This document shows positions 59,111 to 64,000 of a stretch of DNA of 64,000 nucleotides, piece after piece (the first letter of the stretch is position 1; the number at the start of each line of letters is the position of its first letter). This stretch comes from Bacillus zhangzhouensis (lineage in GTDB: Bacteria > Bacillota > Bacilli > Bacillales > Bacillaceae), in assembly GCA_025809375.1 (NCBI GenBank), contig CP099514.1, positions 2,108,001-2,172,000 of the forward strand, read 5' to 3'. The notes below the pieces were generated by a model. That model ran no database searches and was not told where the DNA came from. It saw only the letters and a program-made list of their open reading frames with translations. The position numbers and the translations under genes were made by a program.

Positions 59111-59184
59111 GTGTGTTTCCCTCCAAAAATCTATTCAGATTGTGCGTTGCTACATTCTAAAGCATTATAAAGACTTCGTCCAAT

Positions 59185-59215
59185 CAAAAACCGCGCACTC
59201 CGCTAAAGAAGCGGT
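59185..59215 (-). terminator. Probable terminator downstream of ysoA
   Basis: ACCGC ... GCGGTTTTT on the minus strand with an internal CCGCT-TCTTT-AGCGG alternative hairpin. The T run is next to the tig promoter region. The 240-base ysoA-tig gap holds nothing else I recognise. Confidence 0.5.
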
Positions 59216-59350
59216 ATTATGTATACAATATTTGACTTGATTATACATATCGTCTTTCAACCGTTGAAATCTGACAACTGCACTATATATGCACAAATAC
59301 AACCATTATATTATAACATAACAAGTCCGTCTTTCAACTAAATCAACAAA

Positions 59351-60358
59351 TTACAAATAAGAAATTTCTTCAATATCTTTCAGCATTGTGCAAGCTTCTC
59401 TTAGCTCTCGTTCGTTAAATTTATACAATAGATGCAATTCTTCGAGTTCAATCTCAATCCCATGCATTTCATAGCCGACTTTATGAAGTGCCGCTGCCCA
59501 AAGACTCGGATCAGTATATTTAGGAAGAAATGGATACAGCACAAATAAGTGCCGGCGCCATAACTCTTCCACGCCTTGGTAAAGGGTTGGGTTCTCATTG
59601 CCGAGCGTGTCATCAAGCATACGAAGAACTTGCTGAAGAAGCGGCATCTGCTCTGGCTTTACAGCCTCAGAAGGAATAAGTGTTAAAGAATCACCGAATT
59701 TTGTCACATGAACCGGCTTTGCCACATCATGATCTGCCAGAAGCTGCAGGATCAATGATTTGACCAAAGGGTTCCCATCAGGATTTTGTAAAATTGTATT
59801 TAATAGACCCATGTGCGGTGTGATATTTCGATCTTTCAATGAATGGATGAACTGCAACTGTTCTTCCGGCCGCTTTAGCATGTCTTCTATGTTGATCTCA
59901 CTTCCGGCGTCCTCATCTTCATCTAAAATCTCTTCAGGTGATTCGATCATTTTTCTGCTAAATTCGAGCAGCTTGTAAAAATGCTCCGCACTTTCTGCTG
60001 GAAGGTGGTTTTCCTCGAGTACAGCCTCAATTGTCTGTTTGACTTCTTCATATTCTTTCAGCTGAATTAAGATCGTCATATACACTTGGAGCACAGTGAA
60101 ATAGTGGCCATATCCTTCATGCAGCATTTTTTCACAAACACGCTTTGCCTCCTGCAGCTCACCCAGCTCCAGAAAACAAATCGCCATACCGAGGTGAATA
60201 TCGGATTCTTCATCGTCATCATACGATTTTGCTTCTGAAAACAATTGAAGCGCCTCTTGATATTGTTTTTCTTTTAGTGCTGCCATTCCTTTTTCAATCA
60301 GTCTTTCTTTCAGACCAGGAAATAAAATGACATTATCTTTCTTCTCGTCATGCTTCAT
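59351..60358 (-). CDS. ysoA: TPR-repeat protein YsoA
   Basis: 335-residue helical protein with tetratricopeptide-like repeats in its N-terminal half (KEKQYQEALQLFSEAKSYD, ADIHLGMAICFLELGELQEAKRV-type) and a C-terminal region of unknown fold. Corresponds to B. subtilis YsoA, last gene near the ilv-leu operon. ATG after AAAGGAACGTAAGC. Function unknown; the TPRs suggest a protein-binding role. Confidence 0.85.
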   Translation of the reverse strand: MKHDEKKDNVILFPGLKERLIEKGMAALKEKQYQEALQLFSEAKSYDDDEESDIHLGMAICFLELGELQEAKRVCEKMLHEGYGHYFTVLQVYMTILIQLKEYEEVKQTIEAVLEENHLPAESAEHFYKLLEFSRKMIESPEEILDEDEDAGSEINIEDMLKRPEEQLQFIHSLKDRNITPHMGLLNTILQNPDGNPLVKSLILQLLADHDVAKPVHVTKFGDSLTLIPSEAVKPEQMPLLQQVLRMLDDTLGNENPTLYQGVEELWRRHLFVLYPFLPKYTDPSLWAAALHKVGYEMHGIEIELEELHLLYKFNERELREACTMLKDIEEISYL

Positions 60359-60438
60359 GCTTACGTTCCTTTCGGGCGCATATTTTTTATCAGTTTACCA
60401 ACGAAGATTAGTAAACACAAGTAGCGAAAGGTTTTCAT

Positions 60439-60483
60439 GCAACAAAGAAGCCGTCACACCTCCGGCGGACAGCTTCTCGTTGC
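60439..60483 (-). other. Long hairpin directly after the leuD stop
   Basis: GCAAC, GAAGC and GTC arms pair with GAC, GCTTC and GTTGC over about 45 bases. No T run follows, so it may act as an mRNA 3' structure or processing site between leuD and ysoA rather than as a complete terminator. Confidence 0.5.
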
Positions 60484-61083
60484 TTAGGCGCGCAGCCAGC
60501 TGCTGCGCTTTTCTTCAAATGCTTGAATGTCATCTTCTAGTAGTAATGTTAATGAAATCTCATCATAACCATTTAGGAGCATTTCTCTCCAGTGAGGGTC
60601 GACTTGAAAAGGGGTGATATTCCCTTTGTGATCTTCTATCTGCTGTTTTTCAAGGTCAACCTTCATCTCATAGCCTTTGTTTTCATATGACGCAGCGAAG
60701 GTTTTCCATACATCATAATCAAGGCGAATCGGAAGCATCCCATTTTTAAAGCAATTTTGATGAAAGATATCTGCGAAAGATGGTGCGATGACAATTTTAA
60801 AGCCATAATCATTAAGCGCCCAAGGAGCATGCTCCCTAGATGATCCGCAGCCAAAGTTTTCTCCTGCGATCAAAATGGATGCTCCTTCATAGATCGGCTG
60901 ATTCAGTTCGAACTCTGGATTTGGGCTGCCATCAGCTAAATAACGCCAGTCGAAAAAGGCAAATCGGCCATATCCTGTTCGTTCGATTCTTTTTAAAAAT
61001 TGCTTCGGAATAATTTGATCTGTATCTACATTGATCCGGTTAAGCACAGCGGCTTTCCCTTTATGAGTGACCAAAGGCTCCAT
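60484..61083 (-). CDS. leuD: 3-isopropylmalate dehydratase small subunit LeuD
   Basis: Small subunit of isopropylmalate isomerase, second step of leucine synthesis. 199 residues, as in B. subtilis. Conserved NVDTDQIIPKQFL (about 17-29), GENFGCGSSREHAPWAL, and QNCFKNGMLPI. ATG after AAGGAGTTGTCATAA, 13 bases past leuC. Confidence 0.97.
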   Translation of the reverse strand: MEPLVTHKGKAAVLNRINVDTDQIIPKQFLKRIERTGYGRFAFFDWRYLADGSPNPEFELNQPIYEGASILIAGENFGCGSSREHAPWALNDYGFKIVIAPSFADIFHQNCFKNGMLPIRLDYDVWKTFAASYENKGYEMKVDLEKQQIEDHKGNITPFQVDPHWREMLLNGYDEISLTLLLEDDIQAFEEKRSSWLRA

Positions 61084-61096
61084 TTATGACAACTCC

Positions 61097-62512
61097 TTAC
61101 ACGACTGTTTTCTCTTGATTAAACTTCCTGACATCGACAAATCGGCCATGTATCGCAGCCATTGCAGCCATTGCCGGGCTGACAAGATGCGTTCTCGCAC
61201 CCTTCCCTTGTCGCCCCTCAAAGTTACGGTTTGATGTGGACGCGCAGCGTTCGCCCTCCGGTACCACATCGTTATTCATACTAAGGCACATACTGCAGCC
61301 AGATTCTCTCCATTCAAATCCTGCTTCAAGGAAGATTTCATGAAGACCTTCTTTTTCTGCTTGCAATTTGACACTTTGAGAGCCAGGCACCACAATCGCT
61401 CTGACATGATCTGCTACTTTTTGTCCTTCAATCATAGAAGCGGCTTGGCGTAAATCAGTCATTCTTGAGTTCGTACATGAGCCGATAAAGACATGCTCAA
61501 TCGTAATATCTTCTATACGCTGATGCGGATGGACACCCATGTATTCGTAAGCACGAATCGCTTCTTTTTGATCATCTTCTTGTGCAAATTCCTCAGGTCC
61601 TGGGATGGATGCATCCACAGGAAGTACCATTCCTGGGTTAATTCCCCACGTAACCATTGGTGAAATTTTATTTCCATCTAACACAATGGTTTTATCGTAG
61701 GTTGCACCTGGATCTGTTCTAAGTTCTTCCCATTCTTTAATCGCTGCTTCGAAGTCTTCGCCCTGCGGTGCATATTTGCGGCCGCGGCAATATTCGAAGG
61801 TGACTTCATCAGGTGCAATCAATCCTGCTCTTGCGCCTGCTTCAATCGACATATTACAAACAGTCATCCGCTCATCCATCGTCATGTTTCTGAATACTTC
61901 CCCAGTGTATTCAATCACATAACCTGAACCGAACTTCACGCCGTGAGCACCAATAACGGCTAAAATGACATCTTTGGCGGTTACCCCTTTTTGAAGCTTT
62001 CCTTCTACTCTAATTTCTAACGTTTTCGGACGCTGCTGCCAAAGTGTTTGTGTAGAAAGTACATGTTCAACCTCACTTGTACCGATCCCAAAGGCTAGTG
62101 CGCCAAACGCGCCGTGAGTTGATGTATGACTATCTCCACAAACGATTGTTTTCCCCGGAAGTGTCAACCCAAGCTCCGGTCCAACAACATGGACGATTCC
62201 CTGGTCAACACTGTGAAGGTCAGCAAGACGAATGCCAAATTCCGCACAGTTGCGCTCTAGAGCACTCACTTGTTTTTTTGCAATCTCATCTTTAATCACA
62301 AATCGATTCACAGTCGGGATATTGTGATCCATCGTCGCAAACGTGTTTTGAGGTCTTCTCACCTTGCGCCCTTTTTGTCTTAATCCTTCAAATGCTTGAG
62401 GTGATGTCACTTCATGCACCAAGTGCAGATCAATATATAAAAGGTCTGGTTTCCCCTCGCCGCTTTTGACTACATGCTGATCCCATATTTTTTCGATGAT
62501 TGTTCGAGGCAT
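61097..62512 (-). CDS. leuC: 3-isopropylmalate dehydratase large subunit LeuC
   Basis: Aconitase-family [4Fe-4S] subunit. 471 residues when started at ATG 62510-62512 ([13 protein letters not shown]), after GGAGGAAAAGGGTT. Cluster ligands in FIGSCTNSR and [11 protein letters not shown], also [31 protein letters not shown] active-site stretch (core [10 protein letters not shown]). Works with LeuD directly downstream. Confidence 0.97.
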   Translation of the reverse strand: MPRTIIEKIWDQHVVKSGEGKPDLLYIDLHLVHEVTSPQAFEGLRQKGRKVRRPQNTFATMDHNIPTVNRFVIKDEIAKKQVSALERNCAEFGIRLADLHSVDQGIVHVVGPELGLTLPGKTIVCGDSHTSTHGAFGALAFGIGTSEVEHVLSTQTLWQQRPKTLEIRVEGKLQKGVTAKDVILAVIGAHGVKFGSGYVIEYTGEVFRNMTMDERMTVCNMSIEAGARAGLIAPDEVTFEYCRGRKYAPQGEDFEAAIKEWEELRTDPGATYDKTIVLDGNKISPMVTWGINPGMVLPVDASIPGPEEFAQEDDQKEAIRAYEYMGVHPHQRIEDITIEHVFIGSCTNSRMTDLRQAASMIEGQKVADHVRAIVVPGSQSVKLQAEKEGLHEIFLEAGFEWRESGCSMCLSMNNDVVPEGERCASTSNRNFEGRQGKGARTHLVSPAMAAMAAIHGRFVDVRKFNQEKTVV

Positions 62513-62552
62513 AACCCTTTTCCTCCCTCTACCTAATTCCACAAGATTCTAT

Positions 62553-63650
62553 TCATACAATGGTTTGCACGCGCTGCTTGAGTGCGTCTACAACCGCATT
62601 AGTAATTTCTTCAGTCGTTTGATATGTTCCCTCTTTTACAGCTAAATCTTTCGTACGTTTGCCAGAGGCAAGAACAGCTTCCACCGCTTCTTCTATTGCA
62701 GCCGCTTCTTCTTCTAATGCAAAGGATGTTCTAAGCAAGCTTGCTGCTGATAAAATGGTTGCCAGAGGGTTTGCAACGTTTTGCCCGGCAATATCGGGCG
62801 CTGAACCATGAATGGGCTCATATAAATGAAGGCCTGTGCTTGATAGACTAGCAGATGGCAGCATGCCGAGTGATCCAGTAATCATCGAAGCTTCGTCACT
62901 TAAAATGTCGCCGAACATATTCTCTGTCACAATGACATCAAATTGAGCGGGCTTGTAAATCAGCTGCATGGCAGCATTATCGACGAGCATATGCTCAAAT
63001 TCAACTTCTGGATATTGAGAAGCAACTTCTTCTACTGCAACCCGCCATAGTTTACTAGAAGCAAGAACATTCGCTTTATCCACAGACGTCACTTTTTTCC
63101 GTCTCGTTAACGCCATATCGAACGCTTCTTTTAATACGCGGACAATTTCTTCCTTTGTATAAAGGAGCGTATCAACCGCAGCTTCTTTTCCTTCATCATC
63201 CGTATAGCGTTCGCTTGGTTCGCCAAAATAGAGACCGCCTGTTAATTCACGAACGATGACAAAATCGACTCCGTTAATGTGATCCTGTTTTAACGGAGAT
63301 GCCTCTCTTAAACTATCAAATACCTTTACAGGGCGGATATTTGCAAATAAGTCCAGCTGTTTACGAATGGCGAGCAAGCCTTTTTCTGGACGAAGCTCTG
63401 GCGGATTTTGATCCCATTTTGGTCCGCCGACTGCTCCTAATAAAATCGCATCAGCGCTTTTGCATACATCTACTGTTTCCTTTGGAAGCGGGTTGTTTTT
63501 TTCATCTATTGCAATACCGCCAATGAGCGCAGTTTCGAATTCGAATTCGTGTTGAAATTGAGCCGCTGCCACTTGAAGCACATCGGCTGCAGATGTCACG
63601 ACTTCCGGTCCGATTCCATCGCCGGGCAAAAGTGCAATTTTCTTTTTCAT
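62553..63650 (-). CDS. leuB: 3-isopropylmalate dehydrogenase LeuB
   Basis: NAD-dependent oxidative decarboxylation to 2-ketoisocaproate, third leucine step. 365 residues, as in B. subtilis. LLPGDGIGPEVV, VIVRELTGGLYFGEP, SVDKANVLASS and the metal site DILSDEASMITGSLGMLPSA. ATG after GGAAGGTTCTC. Between leuA and leuC. Confidence 0.98.
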   Translation of the reverse strand: MKKKIALLPGDGIGPEVVTSAADVLQVAAAQFQHEFEFETALIGGIAIDEKNNPLPKETVDVCKSADAILLGAVGGPKWDQNPPELRPEKGLLAIRKQLDLFANIRPVKVFDSLREASPLKQDHINGVDFVIVRELTGGLYFGEPSERYTDDEGKEAAVDTLLYTKEEIVRVLKEAFDMALTRRKKVTSVDKANVLASSKLWRVAVEEVASQYPEVEFEHMLVDNAAMQLIYKPAQFDVIVTENMFGDILSDEASMITGSLGMLPSASLSSTGLHLYEPIHGSAPDIAGQNVANPLATILSAASLLRTSFALEEEAAAIEEAVEAVLASGKRTKDLAVKEGTYQTTEEITNAVVDALKQRVQTIV

Positions 63651-63668
63651 GAGAACCTTCCTTCTTTC

Positions 63669-64000
63669 CTATGAGATCGCATGATGTTTCTCAATTTCAA
63701 TTAGATTTGATTTGAAGATTAAATGCCTGTTCACTGCATTGACGTAAGCTTTCGCCGATGCTTCAAGCACATCTTGCGCTACACCGCGTCCTGCTGTTTC
63801 TTTTCCTTCTATGGAAACCGTGACATATACTTCTGCTAGTGCATCTCTGCCTTTTCCATTTGACTGAATGCGGTAGTCCAGTAAATGAATTCTTTCTTCC
63901 ATACAGCGCTCAAGCGTGTTGTACACAGCTTCTACACTGCCTGCACCTGTAGCTGCTTCTTGCATGACTTCCTGCGATTCTTGATTTTTCAGAGAAACTG
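63669..64000 (-). CDS. leuA: 2-isopropylmalate synthase LeuA, C-terminal end (runs off window)
   Basis: The frame ending at 63669 is open to the window edge and gives about 110 residues from the LeuA C-terminal regulatory dimer domain: [28 protein letters not shown] start, then [19 protein letters not shown] and [22 protein letters not shown], the region that binds leucine for feedback inhibition. The Met at 63965 is internal, not the start. Confidence 0.93.
   Translation of the reverse strand, partial: VSLKNQESQEVMQEAATGAGSVEAVYNTLERCMEERIHLLDYRIQSNGKGRDALAEVYVTVSIEGKETAGRGVAQDVLEASAKAYVNAVNRHLIFKSNLIEIEKHHAIS

Overview
This 64 kb window is a stretch of the core chromosome of a Bacillus species close to the B. 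subtilis/B. pumilus group. Gene content and order match the recJ-to-leuA part of the B. subtilis map: secDF, spoVB, ruvAB, nadABC, obg, spo0B, spoIVF, min, mre, comC, valS, hemAXCDBL, lon, clpX, tig, leu. Protein lengths usually agree with the B. subtilis proteins within a few residues. The species cannot be fixed from sequence alone. Most genes lie on the minus strand; the plus-strand exceptions are spoVB, yrzE, yrzF, nifS-niaR, ysxD and two small ORFs. There are no rRNA or tRNA genes, insertion sequences, prophages or CRISPR arrays.

Layout. 1-8.5 kb: N-terminal part of recJ, a LapA-like membrane protein, a KhtT-like regulator, secDF, comN, spoVB, two membrane proteins. 8.5-13 kb: yajC, tgt, queA, a DUF2905 protein, ruvB, ruvA. 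13-17 kb: a sporulation block (bofC, yrzF, coxA, safA). 17-22.3 kb: nadBCA diverging from nifS-niaR around a putative NiaR site. 22.3-28.9 kb: pheBA, obg, spo0B, rplU-prp-rpmA behind an L21 leader, then spoIVFAB. 28.9-36.5 kb: cell shape and division genes (mreBCD, minCD), radC, maf, spoIIB, comC. 36.5-43.6 kb: folC, valS with a T-box, spoVID-ysxE. 43.7-50 kb: hemAXCDBL with two PerR-box matches upstream. 50-51.4 kb: ysxD and an AT-rich gap holding broken small genes. 51.4-59.1 kb: ysxC, lonA, lonB, clpX, tig. 59.3-64 kb: ysoA and the leucine genes leuD, leuC, leuB and the 3' end of leuA.

Several neighbours work together. Prp removes the N-terminal extension of the L27 encoded beside it. NifS supplies sulfur for the NadA cluster while NiaR represses both arms of the NAD locus. 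SpoIVFA and BofC restrain the SpoIVFB protease in the sigma-K checkpoint. SpoVID and SafA are partners in spore coat assembly. HemA to HemL make uroporphyrinogen precursors.

No wholly new multi-gene system is visible. The least explained signals are a fold-back repeat present twice in opposite orientations (in the 3' regions of secDF and minD), the decayed small-gene remnant between ysxD and ysxC, an unrecognised 28-residue ORF near coxA, a 5'-terminal stem-loop before spoVID, and an internal ribosome binding site in safA. Many start codons were moved to a GTG, TTG or downstream ATG with a properly spaced ribosome binding site; the reasons are in the entries.
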